In this document: one piece after another, positions 28,527 through 36,839 of the stretch
How the letters are laid out: each line of letters begins with the position of its first letter
Numbering within the stretch: the first letter of the stretch is position 1
Origin: Verrucomicrobiales bacterium
GTDB taxonomy: Bacteria; Verrucomicrobiota; Verrucomicrobiia; Verrucomicrobiales; DEV007
Direction of reading: 5' to 3'
Assembly: GCA_012960505.1 (NCBI GenBank)
Contig: DUBC01000048.1
Location: 119,505-183,504 of the forward strand
Length of the DNA stretch: 64,000 bases
Translations under genes and position numbers: made by a program
The notes under the pieces: generated by a model
Told to the model about the DNA's origin: nothing
Database searches by the model: none
The model's input: only the letters and a program-made list of their open reading frames with translations

Positions 28527-29539
28527 GGGCTAAGCATCGACTCAATGGCAATAGCCAATGATTTTACGATTCCAGAGAGTCGCTCATAGTCAATTTCGTC
28601 AGGAGTGTCCGTGCCCTTCTGATAATGTGGATAACGATAAATTGAGTTATCTGACAATTGCAGCACCGGATAACCCTGCCCCGCTAATGATGCAAAATCT
28701 TCACTCGTGTAAGCCAATAAATCTCTCGGAATGATAATCTTCCTAGCCGGCATTTCGTATTCCTCGGAAAATTTGGAATAAAAAGATTCTATAAATTCCT
28801 TCGATGACAACTCACCGACCAAGGCAAGGTAATTGCCTTTCCCCTGATAGTTTTCCTTTAATTGAATTGGGACTCTCTGATCCTCTAACTGATCCGTATA
28901 ATAACCAAGAGAATCCAAATAAACCATTCCCATGATTTGCTCGTTTATTTTCTTGGATGACTCAGAGAGGAAAGAAATGCCTGATCCTTGGATCCCCTCG
29001 CCTGTTCGAAATGTCCCCACACAGGCAACGAATCGAACCGTTCTGGAATGCTTAGTACTAACAAAGTGCCTGGCCGTGGCCAAGAGAGTCGCTACTCCTG
29101 TCCCATTACAATTAGCTCCAGGAGAGCCCGCTACAGAACTGTAGCAGGTCCCTATAATGATGATTTCATTTGCCTTATCAGTTCCAGGTAATTCCACTTC
29201 AATGTTCCTGAAATTACCGCTCTTTCCATCAAGAAATGTTACCTTGGGACGATAACCAATATTCTCTTCACTGAATTCTGACTCGATCCATTTTGCAGTT
29301 ATCCGTGTCTTATCCTTATCATTGGTCGGTCTCGGACCAATATCATTGGCTTGCCTAGTAACCCAAGCCTTGAGATCCTTCTCCGTGACACTGATTTTGG
29401 AATTCAATGATGCACGATTCTCATCACGGACCCGTGAAGCAGGAGAAAAAAAAGTATAGCTTAGTGCAATGATCCCAAAGAAAAACATTCCAAGGGGCAA
29501 TGCGACCAAAGCAAACTTTATAACATTGGACTGCTTCAT
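28523..29539 (-). CDS. M28-family peptidase homologue lacking most zinc ligands
   Basis: 338 residues with one N-terminal membrane helix (about 9-30), the rest extracytoplasmic. The M28 aminopeptidase fold is clear, but the metal sites are changed. The first ligand His of the 'AHYDSV' motif is Cys132 ('GTCYSSVAGSPGAN'). The bridging Asp of 'GANDN' is Cys144 ('GANCNGTG'). The catalytic Glu pair expected after 'RFVA' reads 'CVGTF' (172-177). The final ligand His of 'PHYH..DTPD' is Gln307 ('PHYQKGTDTPD'). Only the Asp/Glu site (Asp209 in 'YLDSLGYYTD') remains. The scaffold around each site is well kept, so this is probably a maintained pseudoenzyme and not a decaying gene. Confidence 0.85.
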   Translation of the reverse strand: MKQSNVIKFALVALPLGMFFFGIIALSYTFFSPASRVRDENRASLNSKISVTEKDLKAWVTRQANDIGPRPTNDKDKTRITAKWIESEFSEENIGYRPKVTFLDGKSGNFRNIEVELPGTDKANEIIIIGTCYSSVAGSPGANCNGTGVATLLATARHFVSTKHSRTVRFVACVGTFRTGEGIQGSGISFLSESSKKINEQIMGMVYLDSLGYYTDQLEDQRVPIQLKENYQGKGNYLALVGELSSKEFIESFYSKFSEEYEMPARKIIIPRDLLAYTSEDFASLAGQGYPVLQLSDNSIYRYPHYQKGTDTPDEIDYERLSGIVKSLAIAIESMLSP

Positions 29540-29555
29540 AACGAGTAAATGAGAA

Positions 29556-30692
29556 TTATACCTTGCTCGTCACGTCATCTTTAATGACGCCTATCGTAGC
29601 TATTGCTGCCCGCTCATAAGCTCCGACCTCAGCTAATGGTTCGGTAATCTCCTCTAATTCCTTTGAAAGCAACTCCCTCTTTTCTTTGGACCCGATGAGC
29701 CGCAGAATTTCTGAAGCGATTTTTTCAGGACTAGCATCATATTGAATAAGTTCACGGACCAGTTCCCGGCCCGCGAGTAGGTTCGCCATTCCAAGAAAAT
29801 TAACGGAGATTAGGCCCTTAGCTAAGTAATAAGTGAAACCGGAAACTTTATAAACAAGACAGTATGGAAGTCCTAGGAATGCCGCTTCAAGAGTTGCCGT
29901 TCCTGAAGCCACTGCTCCACAACAAGAAACGGACATCAATTCATGAGATTTCCCGACACTCACCTTGCAGGGCACTCCGAAACTCTGAACCATGTCTTTC
30001 ATTTTTTCTTCGCAGGCACGATTAGCCGCCGATGCAGCAAAGCGCATTTCAGGCATTATTTTCCTTATCTCACTGGCCGCCCCAAGAAGGAGAGGGAAAA
30101 TCTTTTCCACTTCCCGGTTACGGCTACCCGGTAAAAGAGCGATGAGTTCATTGTCTCTTTTAGCATTGCCCCTAAGTTCTCCCAGTGTCTCAGACAAAGG
30201 ATGCCCGACGAACTTAGCCTCGAGCCCAGAACGCTCATAAAAAGACACTTCAAAAGGGAAAAGACAGAGCATCAAATCTATTACTTTGGCCATCTTGGTC
30301 ACACGGCCACGCTTCCAGGCCCACACCTGTGGACTAATATAATAAACGATCTTCGTTTGGATCCCTCTCTTCTTAATCGCCTCGGCTAACCTCAGATTAA
30401 AGCCGGGATAATCGACCAGAACTACGGTGTCAGGAGCAATTCTTTCAATCTCATCAAGAACTTGATCAAAGACCTCCTTAAAGAATCTGTACTTCTTTAT
30501 GACTTCCCAGAAACCAACGACTGCTGAATCATCTGTCCAGTTCCTTATAGATTTAGAAATTTTCTCCATGCAAGGACCTCCGACACCTGAAAATTGAACA
30601 CTCTTATCGTGGGACCTGATAGCCTTCATGAGGCCAGAACCATGGTTGTCCCCGCTCACCTCACCCGCTACAATGTAAATCTTTTGAGACAT
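29556..30692 (-). CDS. lpxB: Lipid-A-disaccharide synthase
   Basis: 378 residues from the ATG at 30692, beginning 'MSQKIYIVAGEVSGDNHG' as in LpxB; a longer frame from 30719 would overlap the upstream gene by 23 bp. LpxB joins UDP-2,3-diacylglucosamine and lipid X to form the lipid A disaccharide at the inner membrane. Motifs: 'GEVSGD', 'VDYPGFNLRLAEAIKK', 'YYISPQVWAWKRGR', 'FPFEVSFYERSG', 'FVGHPL', 'LLPGSRNREVEK' and 'SGTATLEAAF'. It lies 4 bp downstream of the oxidoreductase gene. Confidence 0.95.
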   Translation of the reverse strand: MSQKIYIVAGEVSGDNHGSGLMKAIRSHDKSVQFSGVGGPCMEKISKSIRNWTDDSAVVGFWEVIKKYRFFKEVFDQVLDEIERIAPDTVVLVDYPGFNLRLAEAIKKRGIQTKIVYYISPQVWAWKRGRVTKMAKVIDLMLCLFPFEVSFYERSGLEAKFVGHPLSETLGELRGNAKRDNELIALLPGSRNREVEKIFPLLLGAASEIRKIMPEMRFAASAANRACEEKMKDMVQSFGVPCKVSVGKSHELMSVSCCGAVASGTATLEAAFLGLPYCLVYKVSGFTYYLAKGLISVNFLGMANLLAGRELVRELIQYDASPEKIASEILRLIGSKEKRELLSKELEEITEPLAEVGAYERAAIATIGVIKDDVTSKV

Positions 30693-30696
30693 AGGG

Positions 30697-31626
30697 CTAA
30701 CCCTTGTTACCTGAATCAATGAGGTTAGTTATTTCGATTGCAAGCTCAAGTGCAGCAGTCGCTTCGTAACCTGAAACGGCAGGCTGTCGACCCATCGAAG
30801 CGCACTCGACAAAGGATTCAAGCTCACGCTTGAGAGGTTCACCTTTCTCCACTTCGACAGGCTCCGTTTTAATTTCCATACCGTCCTTCCAATAGAACTG
30901 ACCTTCCTGATCCTGATAATCAAGCGAGAGGTAACTCTCACCCTCAAAGACGCGTAACTTACGTATCTTCTCAGGAGAAATCCTGCTAGCGGTAATATTT
31001 GCAACGCAGCCAGACTCAAATCGTATACGGGCATTGGCAATGTCCTCGCGTTCGGTCAGGACAGGTACTCCGACAGCATCAATGCTTTGGATTTTAGATT
31101 TCACCAGATGCAGAACAATCTCCAAATCATGGATCATGAGATCCAAAACTACTCCAATATCCATGGAACGGTTCGGGAACGGAGAGAGTCGATGCACTTC
31201 AATAAAGCGCGGATCCTTGAGCCGCTCTTCAATTTCTTCGAGAACAGGATTAAACCGTTCAATGTGGCCAACTTGCAGCACACAATTCATTTCTGCAGCA
31301 AGATTCACTAGGGCCTGCGCATCAGGAGCACTGTCAGCTATCGGCTTCTCAATCAGAAGATGCTTGCCCCGTTCCAATAAAGATTCACCAATTGACCTGT
31401 GAGTGTTCGTGGGCGTTGCAACCGAAACAACATCGACGAGCTTCGAAAACTCTTCAATTGAACCGGCCAGCACACCCCCGTAAAGATTCACTATTTCTTT
31501 CGCAGCATCAGTGTCGGAGTCAAAGACAGCGACGAGATCAGCAGAATCAATTTCTGAATATATACGTGCATGATTTTTACCTATCGCTCCTACCCCAATG
31601 ACGCCCGCTTTGATTTTATTGCTCAT
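30697..31626 (-). CDS. Gfo/Idh/MocA oxidoreductase between lpxI and lpxB (possible UDP-GlcNAc 3-dehydrogenase)
   Basis: 309 residues, no signal peptide, so cytoplasmic. The Rossmann motif is 'GVIGVGAIGKNHAR' (9-22) and the family motif is 'LIEKPIAD'. The substrate region 'VGHIERFNPV' and 'RSMDIGVVLDLMIHDLEIVLHL' resembles nucleotide-sugar dehydrogenases such as WlbA and GnnA. Position between lpxI (18 bp) and lpxB (4 bp) in one transcription unit points to lipid A work. GnnA oxidises UDP-GlcNAc at C3 so that GnnB can add an amino group, giving amide-linked lipid A chains. No gnnB aminotransferase is in the window, so this remains an inference. Confidence 0.8.
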   Translation of the reverse strand: MSNKIKAGVIGVGAIGKNHARIYSEIDSADLVAVFDSDTDAAKEIVNLYGGVLAGSIEEFSKLVDVVSVATPTNTHRSIGESLLERGKHLLIEKPIADSAPDAQALVNLAAEMNCVLQVGHIERFNPVLEEIEERLKDPRFIEVHRLSPFPNRSMDIGVVLDLMIHDLEIVLHLVKSKIQSIDAVGVPVLTEREDIANARIRFESGCVANITASRISPEKIRKLRVFEGESYLSLDYQDQEGQFYWKDGMEIKTEPVEVEKGEPLKRELESFVECASMGRQPAVSGYEATAALELAIEITNLIDSGNKG

Positions 31627-31644
31627 TATAATATTTTATATTCT

Positions 31645-32460
31645 CTATTCTTCATAAGCAAAAACGGTAACGCCTTTGTCTTTGGCCTGTTCTTCTATTT
31701 GATCTTTTCCAAGCAAAAGAGTCTTCCCTGCTTCGACCACAATCGCAGAAACGTTAACCGACGCAGCAATTTCAATAGTTTCAGGCCCGATGCAAGGAAC
31801 ATCAAACCTAAGGTCCTGACCAGGCTTAGAAACTTTAACGACTACTGCTCCGTCCCGTCCAAGATCTCCTCCCCTCTTAATCGCAGCGTTCGTTCCCTCG
31901 AAACCTTCAACTGCAAGAACAGTGCCTTTACTTACTACTACCGTTTGACCAATGTCCAAACGGCTAATTTCTTTTGCTATCTTATAACCGAACGCTGCTT
32001 CATCCGGTAATCGCTTCCCGGGCTTTGGTCCACACACATGACCTGGACCAGGCAACAAATCATCAAGGTAAGTAGTTGCAGGAATTAATTCTATACCATG
32101 CTTGGAAAGCTCTTCACCTATACCGTTAAAAATTGACTCCGCATTACGTTCCTTGAGCTTGCCGAGTAGCACCAGTGTTCTCATATCAGGCCTTAAATCG
32201 AATAAATTTTTTGGCTCGATCTGCCCAACCATCACAGCCTTGGTAATTTTTTCGGTCTCAAAAAAATTTATTAATTTACCTAGCTGACCAACCCTCATCC
32301 AAGAAACAGTATCAGATATTTCTTCGATAACGGGATCCGTTTCCCCTTCGAATGCGGCCGAAACTAGGCGTTTTACACCCGCAGAACGGGCCCCATGGGC
32401 AAATATTGTAGGATAAATACCGTTGCCGGCAATCATTCCAATGGCTTCATTTTCACTCAT
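31645..32460 (-). CDS. lpxI: UDP-2,3-diacylglucosamine pyrophosphatase LpxI
   Basis: 271 residues, matching LpxI (formerly DUF1009). It hydrolyses UDP-2,3-diacylglucosamine to lipid X, the step done by LpxH in E. coli. N-terminal domain: 'IGMIAGNGIYPTIFAHGAR' and 'VGQLGKLINFFETEKITKAV', 'MVGQIEPKNLF'. C-terminal domain: 'VGQTVVVSKGTVLAVE'-type core ('GQTVVVSKGTVLAVEGFEGT') and 'DLRFDVPCIGPETIE'. First gene of the lpxI-oxidoreductase-lpxB unit; divergent from dnaX across 83 bp. Confidence 0.95.
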   Translation of the reverse strand: MSENEAIGMIAGNGIYPTIFAHGARSAGVKRLVSAAFEGETDPVIEEISDTVSWMRVGQLGKLINFFETEKITKAVMVGQIEPKNLFDLRPDMRTLVLLGKLKERNAESIFNGIGEELSKHGIELIPATTYLDDLLPGPGHVCGPKPGKRLPDEAAFGYKIAKEISRLDIGQTVVVSKGTVLAVEGFEGTNAAIKRGGDLGRDGAVVVKVSKPGQDLRFDVPCIGPETIEIAASVNVSAIVVEAGKTLLLGKDQIEEQAKDKGVTVFAYEE

Positions 32461-32543
32461 TACTGATCAAAAAGCGCGATGATTGGAAAATGTCCAACTG
32501 AAAAAAGATTCACAAACCGCAAACCCTTACTAAAATAGGGTCC

Positions 32544-34247
32544 GTGAGCTCTAGTTATCAAGTCTTCGCACGTAAATATCGTCCCCTTATATTCAAGGAC
32601 ATCCTTGGACAGGATCATGTTGTCCAGACACTTTCAAATGCCATTGAAAAAAATAGGCTAGCCCATGCTTATCTTTTCGTTGGACCGAGAGGAACTGGAA
32701 AAACATCCATTGCAAGAATTCTTGCCAAAGCACTCAACTGTGAGGGCGGTCCAAAAATAGATTTTGATCCGAATGAAAGTATCTGCCAAGAAATCGCAGA
32801 AGGCCGGTGTCTAGACGTATTAGAAATCGATGGTGCAAGTACGGGCTCAGTCGATCAGGTCAGAGAACTTCGCGACAATGTAAAATTTGCTCCAACTCAC
32901 GGAAAATATAAAATCTACTACATTGATGAGGTTCATATGTTGTCGAACGCTGCCTTCAATGCGCTACTAAAGACACTGGAAGAACCTCCCGAACATGTGA
33001 AGTTTATTTTCGCGACAACGGAAGCAACAAAAATATTGCCAACGATCATTTCTCGTTGCCAGCGATTCGATTTACGAAGGATTCCAACCAAAATAATTGC
33101 AGAACAACTCAATCACATCGCCAAACAAGAAGGCATTGAGTTGGACCCGATCGCAGGCACGGCAATAGCAAAAGGAGCAGAAGGCGGAATGAGAGATGCT
33201 CAATCAATGCTCGACCAACTCGTTGCATTCTGCGGCGAGTCAATCCATGAGTCCGATGTTTTGGAAGTCTTTGGATTCACCGGAATTGAAATTATCGCAG
33301 GCCTAGGATCAGCAATCCTGAGTAAGGAAACAGTTAAGGGGCTCGAAACTATCTATGAACAATCCGAATCAGGAAAAGATCTCAGCAAACTTCTCACAGA
33401 CCTGATTAGTCATTTCCGTTCAGTTCTCGTTTATCAGGTCGATCCTTCTGGAGCCTCAAAGGAACTAGCGGCAGAAATACTTAAGAGAGTAGAAAATCAG
33501 TCCAAGCAAATTGATACGGACAGGTTACTTGCACTGATTGATCATTTAGCAACAGTAGAAGGCCGCATGAAATGGGCCCCCAATAAGCGACTCCATTTAG
33601 AGGTCGCCATTATCAAGGGAATCCAGATAATAGAAGAGACTAGGCTGAGTGATGTCATTGATGCTATTGACGGTGCCATTTCCGAAATGCCTGCGGAAAA
33701 GACTATTCCGCCAGCAAATCAACGCCCTGAGCCTACTCCTGAGCCTACTCCTGAGCCTACTCCTGAGCCTACTCCTGAGCCTACTCCTGAGCCTACTCCT
33801 GATGACGTTCCCCTATCCGGAAATGATGTATGGGCAGCAGTGATTGAGCATATAAGCAAAGTAAAACCCTTAGCGGCTGACTCTGCCGCAAAGAGCATCT
33901 TCGAAAAAGATGATGGTAAAAAATTCACCGTTGCGATGTCCCCTGATGAAAGTATAGCTCATGCAATGATTACCAGTGACCGTATCAAGCCGGTCATCGA
34001 GAAGTGCCTCGGAGCAATGCTTGGCATCAGAAAATTTCAAGCCATCCTCAAAGAAGGAGTAAATCCTCCAGACTCTCCACCACACCTAGCAGAGTTTGAG
34101 GAACCTCCTGAGGATAACCAACAATCTACAAGTTCCGAGGAACCGGAAGTTACCCACGAAGAAAAGCAGGAAGAGGAAAACATTTACGATGACCCGCTCA
34201 TCAAAGAAGCACTAGAAGTCTTTGAAGCAGTCATCAATGAAGACTAG
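32544..34247 (+). CDS. dnaX: DNA polymerase III subunit gamma/tau
   Basis: 567 residues from a GTG start ('SSSYQVFARKYRPLIFKDILGQ'). It loads the beta clamp. The AAA+ core has Walker A 'GPRGTGKTS' (47-55), the DEAH-like 'YYIDEVHMLS', 'LLKTLEEPPEHVKFIFATTE' and sensor 'ISRCQRFD'. The zinc module is degenerate: Cys66 and Cys81 match two of the four usual cysteines, but the intervening CxxC is replaced by 'DFDPNES'. A tau-like tail follows a Pro/Glu/Thr linker made of six PEPT units at about 395-418, then an acidic C-terminus. The YbaB gene follows in the same direction, the classic dnaX-ybaB pair. Confidence 0.95.
   Translation: MSSSYQVFARKYRPLIFKDILGQDHVVQTLSNAIEKNRLAHAYLFVGPRGTGKTSIARILAKALNCEGGPKIDFDPNESICQEIAEGRCLDVLEIDGASTGSVDQVRELRDNVKFAPTHGKYKIYYIDEVHMLSNAAFNALLKTLEEPPEHVKFIFATTEATKILPTIISRCQRFDLRRIPTKIIAEQLNHIAKQEGIELDPIAGTAIAKGAEGGMRDAQSMLDQLVAFCGESIHESDVLEVFGFTGIEIIAGLGSAILSKETVKGLETIYEQSESGKDLSKLLTDLISHFRSVLVYQVDPSGASKELAAEILKRVENQSKQIDTDRLLALIDHLATVEGRMKWAPNKRLHLEVAIIKGIQIIEETRLSDVIDAIDGAISEMPAEKTIPPANQRPEPTPEPTPEPTPEPTPEPTPEPTPDDVPLSGNDVWAAVIEHISKVKPLAADSAAKSIFEKDDGKKFTVAMSPDESIAHAMITSDRIKPVIEKCLGAMLGIRKFQAILKEGVNPPDSPPHLAEFEEPPEDNQQSTSSEEPEVTHEEKQEEENIYDDPLIKEALEVFEAVINED
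33726..33797 (+). repeat. 12-bp tandem repeat encoding PEPT units in DnaX
   Basis: Six essentially perfect copies of CCTGAGCCTACT encode six consecutive Pro-Glu-Pro-Thr units in the hinge between the AAA+/collar part and the C-terminal tail of DnaX. The near identity of the DNA copies suggests recent slippage expansion; copy number may vary between strains. Confidence 0.95.
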
Positions 34248-34292
34248 TCTTATCAACGAATTTAGAAAACTATACCAACTAAAAGCAAATCA

Positions 34293-34619
34293 ATGAATAT
34301 CGCTAAAATGATGAAACAAGCCCAGCAGATGCAGGGCAAAATGCAAAAAGTTCAAGCCGAGCTAGCCGAACAAGAAGTAGAAGCTTCTGTAGGCGGAGGT
34401 AAAGTCACGGTCACGGCCACTTGCTCGGGCGATGTCCGCTCAATCAAAATTGATCCGCAAATCATTGATCCAGAAGATTCTGAAATTTTGGAGGACCTCA
34501 TCCTCTCAGGTGTCACTCAGGCCATTGAGCAGGGCCGCAAGGTAATGGAAGAGGAAATGTCCAAAATTACTGGTGGACTCGGAATGGGAGAAGGAGGCCT
34601 CCCCGGAGGCCTCATGTGA
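34293..34619 (+). CDS. YbaB/EbfC family nucleoid-associated protein
   Basis: 108 residues, the family length. Starts 'MNIAKMMKQAQQMQGKMQKVQAELAEQEVEAS' style coiled helix, then the beta core 'GGGKVTVTATCSGDVRSIKIDP' and a Gly-rich tail. YbaB/EbfC dimers bind DNA and are commonly encoded directly after dnaX, as here (45 bp). The 3' end overlaps the convergent M19 gene by 8 bp. Confidence 0.93.
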   Translation: MNIAKMMKQAQQMQGKMQKVQAELAEQEVEASVGGGKVTVTATCSGDVRSIKIDPQIIDPEDSEILEDLILSGVTQAIEQGRKVMEEEMSKITGGLGMGEGGLPGGLM

Positions 34620-35847
34620 TCGAGGCCTGAAGCAAATGTTCCGCAAAAAAACGGCGGACATTTTCACCCATTAATAATTGAATATCCTTGTTAGAAATAC
34701 CTGATTCAAGGAGCATCTCTGTGATCTGAGGCCAACCAGAAGAATCAATCACTGTCCTGACAGCACCATCAAAGTCAGAGCCAAAAGCCACATGACGGAC
34801 ACCTTCTAGTCCGGCCTCATTCAGGAGTTCAATCAGGTACAGCACGACTTCTCCAACGGCTTTGATTGAATTGCGGGGCAGTGCAGGCCTGAAGAATGTC
34901 ACTCCTATAAGACCTCCGGTCATAGCCACAGCAATGGCTTGTTCATCAGAAATGTTACGTCGATGATTGTGCGCTCCCTTGATGCCCGTATGTGAAACGA
35001 TGGGGGGCTTGGTCAGATCACCTTCATTATGCATATTGATAACATCACTAATCAATTGCTCCGAGCAGTGAGCCAGATCAATGATGATACCATTCTTATC
35101 AAGATCCTTCACAAGATCATGCCCCGCTGCTGTGAGCCCGGCCCGACGCCATCCGTGAGCCGAATCCCCGAACCTAGTATCATTAAAATGCGTTATACCA
35201 ACTACCCTGAATCCTTGCTCCACGAGCCAGCTCACATTGAACCTACCCCGCAATACGTGCGCTCCTTCTAGGCCAAGCATGATCCCAGTTCTCTGATGGC
35301 CGACACTTTGTTCTTCAGATAAACCCTCAAGGTCATTGGAATTCCTTATTAATTTTAAGGAGCCTCGAGAATCTTTAATCCAATCATTGACCCGTTCTAG
35401 CTGCAGCTCTGCACGTGCAGAGACGAAGAACCATGTTCTGATCCTTTGCAAACTCATCATCGCACTCCAGAAAAAAAGATCAGTTAAAAAAAATCGTGGC
35501 AACCTACGGGTCAAAACAAGCTTTGTTGGAACAGTCACAAACTGCAATGACACGTTCCCCTCGATGAGCCGAGGCAAGTCCACATGCCCTCTTTTGTTTC
35601 GATTCATGTGGTCGCGTCTCCACAGACAAACGTCAGCGTGCAGATCAGCAACAAACAATTCATCATGAAAATCTGAAATTTCTTCTCTCAGATTCCTGTC
35701 AAATCCTTTAACTACTCGGTTCGTGTAACGATCAAAGAACCAGTAACCGAACGCACAGAATAAAAGAAATAAACCAAATAAGGGTCTCCCGCTCAGGAGA
35801 AGATAAGTAGCTGCTAAAAGAACAACTGACTGGGCAACTCTATACAT
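34612..35847 (-). CDS. Membrane-anchored M19 family (renal-type) dipeptidase
   Basis: 411 residues. Two hydrophobic segments (about 5-20 and 21-37) anchor it; the catalytic domain follows. The zinc motif 'DLHADVCLW' supplies His70 and Asp72. Further family motifs are 'MLGLEGAHVL' (bridging Glu), 'GITHFNDTRFGDSAHG', 'DLAHCSEQLISDV', 'PPIVSHTGIKGAHNHRRNI' and 'HVAFGSDFDGA'. M19 enzymes cleave dipeptides and related amides. With two peptide importers in the window it may process peptide products at the membrane, but it is in another transcription unit. A 7-bp gap separates it from the downstream-facing symporter fragment. Confidence 0.9.
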   Translation of the reverse strand: MYRVAQSVVLLAATYLLLSGRPLFGLFLLFCAFGYWFFDRYTNRVVKGFDRNLREEISDFHDELFVADLHADVCLWRRDHMNRNKRGHVDLPRLIEGNVSLQFVTVPTKLVLTRRLPRFFLTDLFFWSAMMSLQRIRTWFFVSARAELQLERVNDWIKDSRGSLKLIRNSNDLEGLSEEQSVGHQRTGIMLGLEGAHVLRGRFNVSWLVEQGFRVVGITHFNDTRFGDSAHGWRRAGLTAAGHDLVKDLDKNGIIIDLAHCSEQLISDVINMHNEGDLTKPPIVSHTGIKGAHNHRRNISDEQAIAVAMTGGLIGVTFFRPALPRNSIKAVGEVVLYLIELLNEAGLEGVRHVAFGSDFDGAVRTVIDSSGWPQITEMLLESGISNKDIQLLMGENVRRFFAEHLLQASIT

Positions 35848-35853
35848 GAAAAG

Positions 35854-36411
35854 TTACTCTTTTTCTGGTGATGAAACAGGCATCTTGCGACGCCAATAGG
35901 CAGCTAAGAAACTACCAATAATACAATGATAAACGGCCGATATCGCACAAGGGGCCGCAGCCGTCACTGAGATGTGTTTTTTTGCAAGCTCACTCCCGAG
36001 CCCCGAATTCTGCATGCCTACTTCAATGGAAACCGTTCGCCGGTAATCCTCCGGATAACCTAAGAGTTTTACTAGTAGGTAACCAAGAACGAATCCGCCC
36101 AAGTGCAGGAGAAGGACGGCAATAAATAAAGAGGCTCCCGCGCTCTGAATCTTTTCTTTATTCAGTCCAATGATACAACTCACAATTAAAACAATGACGA
36201 TCACGGAAACTAAAGGAGCCGCATCCTTGGCAGCCTTGACCTTGTTTGGGAAATATTGATTGAGAAGTATTCCAACAACGATAGGAATCAGCACAATTTG
36301 CACTGTAGTAAGAAGCATCTTAGTTGCCGATACTTCCATGTACTGGCTCGCCAGAGTATCAGTCAGTAATGGGGTCAGAAAGATGGCCATGAACGTGGAG
36401 CACATAGTCAT
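35854..36411 (-). pseudogene. Bile acid:Na+ symporter (SBF/BASS) family, C-terminal part after frameshift
   Basis: 185 residues beginning at an ATG that overlaps the stop of the N-terminal part (ATGA at 36408-36411). It continues the family fold exactly where the other piece stops: 'TMCSTFMAIFLTPLLTDTLA' follows 'GGTASNVIAFLGRANLPLS' as in intact homologues. Helices and the motif 'VSIEVGMQNSGLGSELA' are conserved. Together the parts make 324 residues, the normal length. Restoring one base at the junction would give one continuous protein. Either a real frameshift, a sequencing or assembly error, or two coupled cistrons. Confidence 0.8.
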
Positions 36412-36827
36412 GAAACCGAAAGAGGTAAATTTGCACGACCAAGAAAAGCAATCACATTGGACGCCGTTCCACCGGGGCAGCAGCTTACAAGAATCAAACC
36501 AACAGCCAAGTCTCGTTCCAGTTTAAAGGCAGTCGCTAATGACCAGCCCAGTAATGGCATAATGATAAACTGCGCTCCGACACCAACACCAACGGCTCCA
36601 GGCCGTTTGAAAATTTCCTTAAAATCCTTAAAACTCAAGGTAATCCCCATGCCCAGCATGATGACTCCCAGACCAGGCCCAATGTATGGTGTGAACCAAG
36701 TAAATAAATCAGGTCTTATCCAGGCCAGGCCAGCCCCAAGAGTGACCCACAAGGCGAATCCATTGGTAAATAACTGAAGTTTTCGTGACAAGGCAGCAAT
36801 GTAATACAGAACCAATGACTTTGGCAA
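36408..36827 (-). pseudogene. Bile acid:Na+ symporter (SBF/BASS) family, N-terminal part before frameshift
   Basis: 139 residues with about four membrane helices. 'GPGLGVIMLGMGITLSFKDF' and 'LGWSLATAFKLERDLAVGLILVSCCPGGTASNV' are the family's core helix and sodium-site motif. The frame stops at TGA in '..LPLSVS', in the middle of a conserved stretch, while the second frame opens on the overlapping ATG. BASS proteins import organic anions (bile acids, pantoate, keto acids) with sodium. Upstream the gene is 12 bp from the MnmM-like gene on the same strand. Confidence 0.8.
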
Positions 36828-36839
36828 CTACCTCTAATG

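Noticed and set aside
33719..33928. Minus-strand frame with Gly-Val-Gly-Ser repeats
   Set aside because: Complement of the PEPT repeat in dnaX; no independent support.
33895..33930. A-rich stretch in dnaX as a programmed frameshift site
   Set aside because: The slippery pattern does not fit the E. coli A-AAA-AAG site and lies beyond the PEPT linker, too far downstream for a gamma-like product.
34590..34640. GGAGGCCTCC and GAGGCC repeats between ybaB and the M19 gene as a terminator
   Set aside because: Short stems can form, but they overlap both coding ends and no T-run follows on either strand.
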